A stretch of 64,000 nt of DNA from Roseivivax marinus (GTDB lineage: Bacteria > Pseudomonadota > Alphaproteobacteria > Rhodobacterales > Rhodobacteraceae). The stretch is taken from NCBI RefSeq assembly GCF_900109705.1, contig NZ_FOAI01000001.1:62001-126000 (forward strand), written 5' to 3'. Shown in pieces: positions 8,521-18,222 of the stretch (position 1 is its first letter; each line of letters begins with the position of its first letter). Under the pieces are notes generated by a model. The model had not been told where the DNA came from, searched no databases, and worked only from the letters and a program-made list of their open reading frames with translations. The position numbers were made by a program, and so were the translations under genes.

Positions 8521-10074
8521 TCAGGCCTGCCACCACCGCTCCGCGAGGCGCGAGTTGTCCATCTGCCAGAGATTGCCGATGGTCTCGGGTGTGGCGATCT
8601 TGTTCGACACGGCCTGCACCCAGTTCGCGAACATCGGGATCACGACCCCGCCGTCGTCACGCAGGATGCGCTGCATCTCGCCGTACATGTCGGCGCGCTT
8701 GGCCGAGTCGAGTTCGGCGCGGGCCTCGAGCAGCAGGCTCTGGAAGCGCTCGCTGTTCTCGGCGCCCCACTGGCTGTCGTTCCACGCCACGCCTTCCTGG
8801 TAGGCGGACGAGAACATCCAGTCCTCGGTCGCGCGGCCGGACCAGTAGCTGGCGCACCACGGCTTCTTGATCCAGACGTTCGACCAGTAGCCGTCCGCGG
8901 GCTCCTGAACGACGTTGATGTTGATGCCGGCCGCGGCTGCGGAGGCCTGATAGAGCTGGGCCGCATCGACCGCGCCCTCGAACGCCGCGGACGAGGCCGA
9001 CAGGTCGATCGACAGCGACTCCATGCCCGCCTGCTTGAGGTGGTACTTGGCCTGGTCGGGATCGTAGGGGATCGGCTCGAGCTGGGCCATGTACTGGTTC
9101 GCGGGGCCGATCGGGCTGTCGTTCGCCACCTGGCCATGACCGAAGAGAATCTTCTCGACCATCTCCTCGCGATTGATGCCGAACTTGAGGGCGCGGCGCA
9201 CGTTCACATCGTCGAAAGGCGCGACGTTCGTGAGCATCGGGAAGGTGTAGTGCTGGTTGCCAGTCACCTCCTGGATGCGTGTGCCCGGGTTCTGGCGCAG
9301 CAGTTGCTCGGTCTTGAAGTCGATGCGGTTGATCGCATCGACCTGTCCGGTCAGCAGCGCGTTCATGCGCGCGGTGTTGTCGTTGATCGCGATGAACTCG
9401 ATCTCGTCGAACCAGCCGGCCTGGCCGTCCTTGTAGTGGCTGTCGACGCGCTGGCCGACCCAGCGCACGCCGGGGTCTAGGCTGACGTTCTTGTAGAGAC
9501 CGGTGCCGATGCCCTGTGCGATGGCTTCCTCGATCTGGCCCGCGGGATAGATCAGCAGGTGATAGTCCGACATCAGATAGGGGAAGTCGGCATTTCCCGC
9601 GTCCAGAACGAACTGGACCTGGTGCTCGCCCAGCTTCTTCATCTCGACGATGGGCTCGACCAGCGGCGCGGCGCCGGACTTGGCGCCCTCGGCCACGTGC
9701 ATCTGCAGCGACTCGATCACGTCGTCGGCGCCGAAGCTCTTGCCGTTGTGGAAGGTCACGCCCTGGCGCAGATTGAAGGTCCAGGTCTTGGCATCCGACG
9801 AGGCTTCCCAGTCGGTGGCCAGCTCGCCCACGAGGCTGCCGTCGGCGGCGACCTCGGTCAGGCTGTCGAACACGGCGCCCTGCGCGGCCGAGATGATGAA
9901 GACGTCCGAATGCGTCCGGCCGTCCCAGCTGTCCGAAGTGTTGGCGCCCGAGAGGCCCACGACCATGCGGCCGCCGCGCTTGGCTTCCTGCGCGCGCAGC
10001 GGCAGGCCGGTGGCTGCCAGCACACCGGCGGCGGCGCCGGTCTGCAGAAGGCCGCGTCTGGAAATCGTTCTCAT
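8521..10074 (-). CDS. ABC transporter substrate-binding protein, family 5 (peptide/nickel type)
   Basis: A 517-residue periplasmic solute-binding protein of the DppA/OppA type. It has a twin-arginine export signal (SRRGLLQTGAAAGVLAATG, residues 5-23) ending near LRAQEA. The mature protein shows the SBP_bac_5 signatures, for example TWTFNLRQGVTFHNGKSF and the domain-closing ANDSPIGPANQY. The start at 10074 has GGGAGTG upstream and places the RR motif normally. It is the last gene of the leftward importer operon, 69 bp after the ATPase gene. The ligand is not determinable; family members bind oligopeptides, nickel complexes or opines. Confidence 0.92.
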   Translation of the reverse strand: MRTISRRGLLQTGAAAGVLAATGLPLRAQEAKRGGRMVVGLSGANTSDSWDGRTHSDVFIISAAQGAVFDSLTEVAADGSLVGELATDWEASSDAKTWTFNLRQGVTFHNGKSFGADDVIESLQMHVAEGAKSGAAPLVEPIVEMKKLGEHQVQFVLDAGNADFPYLMSDYHLLIYPAGQIEEAIAQGIGTGLYKNVSLDPGVRWVGQRVDSHYKDGQAGWFDEIEFIAINDNTARMNALLTGQVDAINRIDFKTEQLLRQNPGTRIQEVTGNQHYTFPMLTNVAPFDDVNVRRALKFGINREEMVEKILFGHGQVANDSPIGPANQYMAQLEPIPYDPDQAKYHLKQAGMESLSIDLSASSAAFEGAVDAAQLYQASAAAAGININVVQEPADGYWSNVWIKKPWCASYWSGRATEDWMFSSAYQEGVAWNDSQWGAENSERFQSLLLEARAELDSAKRADMYGEMQRILRDDGGVVIPMFANWVQAVSNKIATPETIGNLWQMDNSRLAERWWQA

Positions 10075-10143
10075 CGTCTTGCACTCCCTGGTTCTTGGTG
10101 CGGGGCGCATGGCCCCGCGCAGTCCGTCATGTCGGCGGGCCGG

Positions 10144-11793
<1,650 letters not shown>

Positions 11794-11797
11794 GATG

Positions 11798-12970
11798 TCA
11801 GTCCTTCAGCCCCGAAGAGCGGTGCAGCATCCAGTCCACCACGAAGTTCACCGCCACGGTCAGCAGCGCGATCGCCCCGGCCGCCATCAGAGGCAGCGCG
11901 GCCGCGAGCGGCGAGAAGGCGGCGAAGTTGATGAACTGCGCGAGGTCGCGGACCATCGTGCCCCAGTCGGCCAGGGGCGGCTGGATGCCCACGCCGAGGA
12001 ACGACAGCGCCGCGATGGTCAGGAACACGAAGCAGAAGCGCAGCCCGAACTCGGCCAGAAGCGGCGCGGTGGCGTTGGGCAGCACTTCCTTGAAGATCAG
12101 GTAGCCCAGACCCTCGCCGCGCAGCTTGGCGGCCTCGATGTAGTCCATCACCACGATGTTCTGGCCCACGGCGCGCGCCAGCCGGAACACGCGGGTAGAG
12201 TCGATCACGGCGATGATGAACACCATGTATAGCGTGAGCTGCCATTGCTGGCTTCCGGCCCACGCGCTGGCGATGGTCATCAGCAGGAGCGCGAAGATCA
12301 GGGACGGGATCGCCATCAGCACGTCCACGAGCCGCGCGAGGATGTTGTCGAACCAGCCGCCGATGATGGCCGCGAGAAACCCGAGCGACCCGCCGAGGAA
12401 GAACGCGATGCAGGTGGTCGCAAAGGCGATGCCCACGGTGTTCTGCGCCCCGTAGATCAGCCGCGAGAGCAGGTCGCGGCCGATCTGGTCGGTGCCCAGC
12501 GGATGCGCCGGATCGCCCCCGGTTGCGGGGTTGCCGCCGGGCAGCATGTTCACCGTGCCCACCACCTCTGACTGTCCATAGGGCGCAAGCACCGGCGCGA
12601 AGATCGCGAGGATCGCGTAGACGAGGATCGCGAGGATGCCGAAGGACGCCGTCAGCGGCATCTGCCGGAACGCCTTGCGGGTCACGCCGGGGCCGACATG
12701 CCGCCCCACGAGGCGGAACAGGAATGCCGCGATCGCCGCCGCGACGAAGAACTGCACCGCCCAGCGGAAGAACACCGCGCCGGGCTGGAACCACAGCCAG
12801 AGGCCACCTGCCACGGCCGCGACGGCGACCATGTAGCCGAAGGCCACGGTGAACGGCATGTCGCGGAAATAGGGGCGGTTTTTCGTGACGGCCGTCCCCG
12901 CCGCGCGGAACGCCCACGCTGCCGCCAGAAGTCCCGCAAGGATCAGGAATGCCCAGAGCCATCCGCTCAT
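11798..12970 (-). CDS. ABC transporter permease, DppC type, with N-terminal membrane extension
   Basis: A 390-residue inner-membrane permease. The C-terminal 280 residues are a standard DppC-like BPD_transp_1 domain, including FAPVLAPYGQ, HPLGTDQIGRDLLSRLIYGA and the EAA-type loop EAAKLRGEGLGYLIFKEVLP. Ahead of it lies an unusual extension of about 110 residues with roughly three more hydrophobic segments (MSGWLWAFLILAGLLAAAW; FTVAFGYMVAVAAVAGGLWL; FFRWAVQFFVAAAIAAFLF). The start overlaps the stop of the upstream permease gene (ATGA, 12967-12970), supporting the long form. Substrate is shared with the operon. Confidence 0.92.
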   Translation of the reverse strand: MSGWLWAFLILAGLLAAAWAFRAAGTAVTKNRPYFRDMPFTVAFGYMVAVAAVAGGLWLWFQPGAVFFRWAVQFFVAAAIAAFLFRLVGRHVGPGVTRKAFRQMPLTASFGILAILVYAILAIFAPVLAPYGQSEVVGTVNMLPGGNPATGGDPAHPLGTDQIGRDLLSRLIYGAQNTVGIAFATTCIAFFLGGSLGFLAAIIGGWFDNILARLVDVLMAIPSLIFALLLMTIASAWAGSQQWQLTLYMVFIIAVIDSTRVFRLARAVGQNIVVMDYIEAAKLRGEGLGYLIFKEVLPNATAPLLAEFGLRFCFVFLTIAALSFLGVGIQPPLADWGTMVRDLAQFINFAAFSPLAAALPLMAAGAIALLTVAVNFVVDWMLHRSSGLKD

Positions 12971-13962
12971 TTCGGGTGCCTCACGCGCGGGTTGGACAGG
13001 ATCGACAGGATGTCGGCCAAGAGGTTCAGCAGGATGTAGGCGGCCGCGAAGATCAGGCAGCAGGCCTGCACCACGGGGATGTCGCGGATCTTCACGCTGT
13101 CCACGAAGAGCTGGCCGATGCCGGGATAGACGAAGACGACCTCCACGACGACGACGCCGGTGATCAGATAGGCGAGGTTCAGCGCCACCACGTTGATGAT
13201 CGGCGCCAGCGCGTTCGGCAGCGCGTGGCGAACGATCACGTGCATGGGCTTCATGCCCTTGAGGCGGGCCATCTCGATGTAGGGGCTGGCCAACAGGTTG
13301 ATGATCGCCGCGCGGGTCATCCGCATCATGTGCGCCGTGACCACTAGCGTCAGTGTCAGGGCGGGCAGGAGCGTGCGCTGCAACCGCTCGCCCAGCCCCA
13401 TGCCGTCATAGATGTTCGACAGCGACGGCAGCCACGGGTTCAGCACCGCGAGAAACAGGATCAGCACGTAGGCGAGGAAGAACTCCGGCGAGCTGATCGA
13501 GGTCAGCGCGAAGATATTGGTGCCCTTGTCGAAGGCGGTGTCGCGGTAGAGCGCGGCAAGGATACCGAGCCCGACCGCGAAGGGCACCGCGATCAGCGCG
13601 GTGACACCGGCGAGGAACATCGTGTTCTCGAACCGCGGCGCGATCTGCTGCATCACCGTGGTGCCGCGCGCCGCGCCTTCGCCCACGAAGCTCGCGAAGT
13701 TGGCCTGCGCGAACGAGGTGCCGAGATCGCCCTGCACCGCGCCTGCAAGCCAGTCGAAGTATCGCAGGACCACCGGCTGATCGAGACCGAGGTCGCGGCG
13801 GATCGACTCGACCGCCTCGGGCGTCGCGCCTTGGCCGAGGATCACCTGCGCGAAGTCGCCGGGCAACAGGTTCACCGCCGCGAAGATCACGACGGAAACG
13901 ACGAAGAGTGTGAGGATCCCGAGCGCGAGCCGTTGCAGGATTATTGTGAGAACGTTGGACAC
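12967..13962 (-). CDS. ABC transporter permease, DppB type
   Basis: A 331-residue inner-membrane permease of the DppB/OppB family. It starts with a GTG (13962) and has the typical N-terminal segment LALGILTLFVVSVVIFA, the block LGLDQPVVLRYFDWLAGAVQ that follows the first helix, and the EAA loop near EMARLKGMKPMHVIVRHALP. It is the first gene of the importer operon; a weak sigma-70-like promoter lies just upstream. No better ATG start exists before the first membrane helix, although the Shine-Dalgarno is weak. Confidence 0.92.
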   Translation of the reverse strand: MSNVLTIILQRLALGILTLFVVSVVIFAAVNLLPGDFAQVILGQGATPEAVESIRRDLGLDQPVVLRYFDWLAGAVQGDLGTSFAQANFASFVGEGAARGTTVMQQIAPRFENTMFLAGVTALIAVPFAVGLGILAALYRDTAFDKGTNIFALTSISSPEFFLAYVLILFLAVLNPWLPSLSNIYDGMGLGERLQRTLLPALTLTLVVTAHMMRMTRAAIINLLASPYIEMARLKGMKPMHVIVRHALPNALAPIINVVALNLAYLITGVVVVEVVFVYPGIGQLFVDSVKIRDIPVVQACCLIFAAAYILLNLLADILSILSNPRVRHPK

Positions 13963-13996
13963 GAACCGGGCTTATTGTGCTTTCGGAGTGGCGCGT

Positions 13997-14024
13997 AACT
14001 TACCCCAATACCGTGCCGTGTAAA
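13997..14024 (-). promoter_or_regulatory. Possible sigma-70 promoter of the ABC importer operon
   Basis: On the reverse strand TTTACA (14019-14024), a 16-base spacer and TAAGTT (13997-14002) lie 35 to 62 bases before the GTG of the first permease gene. Match to consensus is moderate. Confidence 0.35.
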
Positions 14025-14056
14025 GCAGGACGGCGCGTCCCGACATCAAAGCGTCG

Positions 14057-15025
14057 CTATTGGGCGATTTCGTCCATCGCCCGGACAAGCTCGGCGCTGA
14101 CGCCCGGCTCGGACAGCGCGTGCCCGGCATTTCGGATCATCCGCAGGTCGCCCGCGGGCCAGGCCTGGGCGAGGTTCCACGCCCGCACCGGGGGGCAGAT
14201 CATGTCGTAGCGGCCCTGTACGATGACGCCGGGAATGTCGGCGATGCGGTCGGCGTGCTTGAGGATCCAGCCGTCCTGGTCGAGAAAGCCGCGATGGGTG
14301 AAGTAGTGGTTCTCGAGCCGTGCGAAGGCGCGCGCGTAGTCGCCCGGCGCCTCGCCGCCCTGACCGCTGGAATGGACCGAGGCAAGCGCGTTTTCCCAAG
14401 ACGACCACGCGCGGGCGAACTTTGTCTCGATCCGCATGTCGCCCGAGAACAGCCGCCGGTGATAGGCCGCGATGAAGTCGTCGCGCTCGTCCTCGGGCAC
14501 GAGGTCGGTGAACCGCGCCCAGGTCTCGGGCCAGAACATCCCCGCGCCGCCGCCGTAGAACCAGTCGAGCTCGGCCTGCGTCATCAGGAACACGCCGCGC
14601 AGGACGAGGTGGGTCACCGCCTCGGGATGGCTGATCGCGTAGATCAGCGCCAGCGTCGCACCCCAGGAGCCGCCGAAGACGATCGACGGGCCGAGGCCCA
14701 GTTCGGCGCGGATGCGCTCGATGTCGTCGACGAGATGCCAGGTGGTGTTGTGCTCGACGCTTGCATGAGGACGCGAGCGCCCGCAGCCGCGCTGATCGAA
14801 CAGGATCACGCGATATACCTTGGGATCGAAATAGCGGCGCATGGCCGGCGAGCAGCCGCCGCCCGGACCGCCGTGCAGCACGATGACCGGACGCCCCCGT
14901 GGATTGCCGCATTGTTCGACATAGATCGTGTGGCCGTCGCCCACGTCCAGCATCCGCTGGTCGAACGGGTCGACGGGAGGGTAGAGGTATTGCACAGCGC
15001 GCTTTTGACCGAGGTCTCTGTCCAT
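14057..15025 (-). CDS. pip: Prolyl aminopeptidase (proline iminopeptidase)
   Basis: A 322-residue alpha/beta hydrolase of peptidase family S33 that removes N-terminal proline from peptides in the cytoplasm. Marks are the N-terminal LYPPVDPFDQRMLDVGDGH, the oxyanion segment HGGPGGG (51-57), the nucleophile elbow GGSWG with Ser120, and the C-terminal His in NAGHALSEPG. The ATG at 15025 gives the usual family N-terminus, although its ribosome site is poor and an in-frame TTG just upstream is possible. It sits directly downstream of the peptide importer operon in the same direction, so it may help process imported peptides. Confidence 0.92.
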   Translation of the reverse strand: MDRDLGQKRAVQYLYPPVDPFDQRMLDVGDGHTIYVEQCGNPRGRPVIVLHGGPGGGCSPAMRRYFDPKVYRVILFDQRGCGRSRPHASVEHNTTWHLVDDIERIRAELGLGPSIVFGGSWGATLALIYAISHPEAVTHLVLRGVFLMTQAELDWFYGGGAGMFWPETWARFTDLVPEDERDDFIAAYHRRLFSGDMRIETKFARAWSSWENALASVHSSGQGGEAPGDYARAFARLENHYFTHRGFLDQDGWILKHADRIADIPGVIVQGRYDMICPPVRAWNLAQAWPAGDLRMIRNAGHALSEPGVSAELVRAMDEIAQ

Positions 15026-15077
15026 GCCCAAGCTATATGAGAAACCCGGCCCGAATGACCATGAGAAAGTCCGCGAG

Positions 15078-15821
15078 ATGATGTCACGCTCTGTCGATCC
15101 AGCCGAGGTCGCGAAGTTCGATGCCATGGCCGCCGAATGGTGGGATCCGAACGGTCCGGGGCGGCCTCTTCACATGATGAACCCGTGCCGTCTGGACTAC
15201 ATCGTGGCGCAGGCGGCGGGCGAATTCGGCCGCGACCTGTCGCAGGCCGCGCCGCTTTCGGGGCTGCGGGCGATCGACGTGGGCTGCGGCGGCGGGCTTC
15301 TGTGCGAACCGCTTGCGCGGCTCGGGGCCGAGGTCACAGGCGTCGATGCCGCCGAGGCCAATGTCCGCGCGGCGGCAGCCCATGCCGAAGCCGGCGGGCT
15401 CGGGATCGATTACCGCGCGACCACGGCCGAGGCGTTGGCCGAGGGCGGGGCGCAGGCCGAGATCGTTCTTGCGATGGAGATCGTGGAGCACGTGGCGGAC
15501 CCGGCGGAGTTCCTCGCCTCGGTCGCATCTCTGGTCGCTCCGGGCGGTCTGCTGATCGTGTCCACCCTCAACCGAACGGCGCGGGCCTTCGGAGCCGCCG
15601 TCGTCGGCGCGGAATGGATCATGCGCTGGCTGCCGCGCGGCACGCACGACTGGTCGCGCTTCATCGCGCCGGACACGCTCGAGGACATGATCCGCGCGGG
15701 CGGACTGGAACCCGTGGATCGCAAGGGCATGGTGCCCGACCTCGCGCGCGGTGGCTTCCGGTTGTCGGATCGCGACCTCGCGGTGAACTACGTGGTCACG
15801 TCGCGCCGCGAGGATGGCTGA
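15078..15821 (+). CDS. ubiG: Ubiquinone biosynthesis O-methyltransferase UbiG
   Basis: A 247-residue SAM-dependent methyltransferase that performs both O-methylations of ubiquinone synthesis at the membrane. The N-terminus VDPAEVAKFDAMAAEWWDP and HMMNPCRLDYI are diagnostic of UbiG, and the SAM loop is DVGCGGGLLCEPLA. I chose ATG 15078 (GAGAAAG 8 bases upstream, expected family N-terminus). The first in-frame ATG at 15024 would share its bases with the start of the divergent pip gene and add 18 unconserved residues. The 3' end overlaps the convergent MarR gene by 34 bp. Confidence 0.95.
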   Translation: MMSRSVDPAEVAKFDAMAAEWWDPNGPGRPLHMMNPCRLDYIVAQAAGEFGRDLSQAAPLSGLRAIDVGCGGGLLCEPLARLGAEVTGVDAAEANVRAAAAHAEAGGLGIDYRATTAEALAEGGAQAEIVLAMEIVEHVADPAEFLASVASLVAPGGLLIVSTLNRTARAFGAAVVGAEWIMRWLPRGTHDWSRFIAPDTLEDMIRAGGLEPVDRKGMVPDLARGGFRLSDRDLAVNYVVTSRREDG

Positions 15822-16267
15822 GCGTCCGTGCGCTCCAGTCCCTGACGCAGGGCGCGCAGTACCGGCAGTGTGGCACGGACACGGGCCGGGTCCAGCGGGC
15901 CGGCCGCCTCCGCGAGGAACGGCGCGATGGCGGCGAACGCCGCGTCACGAGCACGCCTGCCGGCAGGGCTGATTGACACCCGCTTCTTGCGCGCATCGTC
16001 CCAGTCGGGGCGGATGTGCACGTAACCGGCAAGATCCAGACGCGTGAGCGTGTTGGTCATCGCACCGCGGGTCAGGTGGAAGGCGCGCGCCAGCTCCGCC
16101 GGTGTCCGCTCCGCGTCCGCGCGGGCGAGGTGGTTCAGCACCGAGACGTGGCTGAGTTCCATCCCGGCGGGCAGCACCCGCGCGATGCGCGAGCGCAGCA
16201 GCTGGTCCGTGGCGAGGATTTCGCTGACCAGCGACACCGCGAGGAGATCGCCCCGCTCGTCAGTCAT
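15788..16267 (-). CDS. MarR family transcriptional regulator
   Basis: A 159-residue winged-helix regulator. The central HTH covers ERTPAELARAFHLTRGAMTN, followed by the wing VHIRPDWDDARKKRVSISPAG, where the DxR wing signature is DDARKKR. Its C-terminus is encoded antisense to the last 34 bases of ubiG. It lies 35 bp downstream of grxC in the same direction. MarR proteins usually sense small aromatic or oxidative ligands; the target here is unknown. Confidence 0.88.
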   Translation of the reverse strand: MTDERGDLLAVSLVSEILATDQLLRSRIARVLPAGMELSHVSVLNHLARADAERTPAELARAFHLTRGAMTNTLTRLDLAGYVHIRPDWDDARKKRVSISPAGRRARDAAFAAIAPFLAEAAGPLDPARVRATLPVLRALRQGLERTDAQPSSRRDVTT

Positions 16268-16302
16268 GCCGCCCCCGGTCCCGCGCGGCCCGGCGCATCC
16301 GC

Positions 16303-16560
16303 TCAGGCCGCCAGCAGCGGGTCGAGCTTGCCGGCGCGTTCGAGCGTGTAAAGCTCGTCGCAGCCGCCCACGTGGGTGTCTCCCACGAAGATCTGCGGGA
16401 CGGTGCGCGCCCCCTTGGCGCGGTCGATCATCTCGGGCTTGCGCTCGGGGTCGGCCCAGACGTCGATCTCGGTGAAGGTGATGCCCTTCTGGGTCAGCAG
16501 TCGCTTGGCGGCGTGGCAGAAGCCGCACATCGGGGAGGTGTAGATTTCCACGCTTTGCAT
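16303..16560 (-). CDS. grxC: Glutaredoxin 3
   Basis: An 85-residue dithiol glutaredoxin. The active site is Cys12-Gly-Phe-Cys15 in SPMCGFCHAAKRLL. The cis-proline segment RTVPQIFVGDTHVGGCDEL binds glutathione. Phe replaces the common Tyr/Pro at the third active-site position. It reduces protein disulfides and glutathione mixed disulfides in the cytoplasm. It lies between comF and the MarR gene, all leftward with short gaps (31 and 35 bp). Confidence 0.95.
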   Translation of the reverse strand: MQSVEIYTSPMCGFCHAAKRLLTQKGITFTEIDVWADPERKPEMIDRAKGARTVPQIFVGDTHVGGCDELYTLERAGKLDPLLAA

Positions 16561-16592
16561 GGTGGGTCCTTTCGTCGCGGGTTTCCCCGGAT

Positions 16593-17321
16593 CTAGGGCT
16601 CTTTGGCGACGCGTGCCAGCGCAGCGATGCAGACCTCGGTTGCGCCAGCATCATGCGCCGCCTCCGTGGCGGCGGCGAAGGTCGCGCCCGAGGTCATCAC
16701 GTCGTCCACCAGAAGCACCGGGCGCCCGGCCAGCAGGGTGCCGCGCGGCCCGGCCGTGATCGCCCCCGCGAGTGTCGCGAAACGATCCTCCCGGCCGAGC
16801 CCGTCGAGCACGGGGGTCGCCACGGGCCGTGCCAGCGCATCGGACACCACGGTGCGGGCGAGGCGTCTGGCCAGCGCCGCCGCCAGCAGCGCCGACTGGT
16901 TGTAGCGCCGCCACAATAGCCGCCAGCGGTTCAGCGGCACCGGAACGACCACCGTGTCGGGCCGGATGAGCGGCGTCACCGCCCGGGCAAGCCAGCCAGC
17001 CGCGGGGACCGCGATATCGTGCCGGTCGCCGTGTTTCAGGCCCAGCACCAGGCGCCGTCCCGTCGCGCGGTAGAGCAGCGCGGCGCGCCCCGCCCGCCAC
17101 GGGCGCGGCGCCACGAGGCAGTCGTCGCACAGGACGCCGTGGCCGTCCGCCTCGCCGGGCAGGGGGGTGCCGCAGGTGTCGCACACCAGTCCCGAGATGA
17201 ACGACGTATCGCGCCAGCACGGCCCGCAGAGGCCGAAATCGCTGTCGACGAGCCCGCCGCAGCCAAGGCACCGGGGCGGGTAGATCAGCCGTATCGCGGT
17301 TTGCAAGGCCGCCGCGCGCAT
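16593..17321 (-). CDS. ComF family protein (phosphoribosyltransferase fold)
   Basis: A 242-residue ComF/GntX family protein. Four N-terminal Cys pairs (CLGCGG, CGPCWRD, CDTCG, CDDC) form the double zinc finger. The C-terminal phosphoribosyltransferase domain has the PRPP loop VLLVDDVMTSGAT. ComF is a cytoplasmic component linked to DNA uptake and natural transformation; in non-competent bacteria its role is unclear. The ATG at 17321 was preferred over a TTG at 17333, because the latter would nearly abut the divergent methyltransferase start. Confidence 0.88.
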   Translation of the reverse strand: MRAAALQTAIRLIYPPRCLGCGGLVDSDFGLCGPCWRDTSFISGLVCDTCGTPLPGEADGHGVLCDDCLVAPRPWRAGRAALLYRATGRRLVLGLKHGDRHDIAVPAAGWLARAVTPLIRPDTVVVPVPLNRWRLLWRRYNQSALLAAALARRLARTVVSDALARPVATPVLDGLGREDRFATLAGAITAGPRGTLLAGRPVLLVDDVMTSGATFAAATEAAHDAGATEVCIAALARVAKEP

Positions 17322-17335
17322 CCTATTTCCCAACC

Positions 17336-18166
17336 ATGACGGACACTCCGACCCTGACAGACCGAGACGCGTTGACCCGCTTCCGCGCCCGGGCCCGCGC
17401 CACCACTGACGGCCCCGCGCTGTTCCTGCACGAGATCGCCGCCGACGATCTCCAGGATCGCCTTGCGCTGGTTAAGAGGTCGTTTACCGCGCCCGCCGTG
17501 GTGACGCCGTTCCCCGAAGTGTGGGCCGAACGGCTGCCCGGCGCGACGGTCGTGCCCGACGACGAGGTGCTCGCGCTCACGCCCGGGGCGCACGACCTCG
17601 TGCTGCACTCGCTCGCGCTGCACTGGGCCGACGATCCGGTAGGCCAGATCATCCAGGCGCGGCGCGCGCTGAAGAACGACGGGCTGTTCATGGCCACCGC
17701 GTTCGGGGGGCGCACCCTGTCCGAGTTGCGCGCGGTTCTGGGCGAGGCCGAGATCGAGGTGACAGGCGGGCTTTCGCCGCGCGTCGCGCCGATGGCCGAC
17801 ATCCGCGACCTCGGCGCGTTGCTGCAGCGTGGCGGCATGACGCTCCCGGTGGCCGACAGCTTCGCGATGACCGTGCGCTATCGCACGGCTCTCCACCTCA
17901 TGCGCGACCTGCGCGCCATGGGGGAGACCAACGCGCTGGCGCAGCGACACCGTCACCCGACGCGCCCTGCGGTGATCCGCCGCGCCGCCGAGCTCTACGC
18001 CGCGCATTATGCCGACGACGAAGGCTACGTGCCCGCGACTTTCGAATTCGTGGCGCTGACAGGATGGTCGCCCGACGCCAGTCAGCCGCAGCCGCTGCGG
18101 CCGGGCTCGGCCCAGGCGCGGCTGGCCGACGCGCTCGGCGCCGACGAGACGCCACTCAAAGATTGA
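17336..18166 (+). CDS. Methyltransferase-like protein (BioC/NDUFAF5 family, degenerate motif I)
   Basis: A 276-residue protein of the class I methyltransferase fold. DLVLHSLALHWADDPVGQI corresponds to motif IV, and ALKNDGLFMATAFGGRTLSEL to motifs V-VI. It resembles the NDUFAF5/BioC group, whose mitochondrial member hydroxylates a complex I subunit. The glycine-rich SAM loop (GxGxG) expected near residue 50 is absent; the region reads RSFTAPAVVTPFPEVWAERL instead. It may therefore not bind SAM normally. Its start is 15 bp from the divergent comF start. It is followed by a 24-bp palindrome and hemH. Confidence 0.75.
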   Translation: MTDTPTLTDRDALTRFRARARATTDGPALFLHEIAADDLQDRLALVKRSFTAPAVVTPFPEVWAERLPGATVVPDDEVLALTPGAHDLVLHSLALHWADDPVGQIIQARRALKNDGLFMATAFGGRTLSELRAVLGEAEIEVTGGLSPRVAPMADIRDLGALLQRGGMTLPVADSFAMTVRYRTALHLMRDLRAMGETNALAQRHRHPTRPAVIRRAAELYAAHYADDEGYVPATFEFVALTGWSPDASQPQPLRPGSAQARLADALGADETPLKD

Positions 18167-18175
18167 ACCGGACTG

Positions 18176-18199
18176 CCGGTCCGATACGTATCAGACCGG
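18176..18199. promoter_or_regulatory. 24-bp near-perfect palindrome upstream of hemH
   Basis: CCGGTC-C-GATAC (18176-18187) is the inverse complement of GTATC-A-GACCGG (18188-18199) except for one pair. It starts 10 bases after the methyltransferase stop and ends 23 bases before the hemH ATG. There is no T-tract, so it reads better as an operator or mRNA structure than a terminator. Confidence 0.45.
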
Positions 18200-18222
18200 G
18201 AGCAACAGGACAGGACACGACG

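Noticed and set aside
15024-15077. Upstream ATG for ubiG overlapping the pip start (shared CATG)
   Set aside because: It adds 18 unconserved residues; the internal ATG pair at 15078/15081 fits the family N-terminus and has a better ribosome site.
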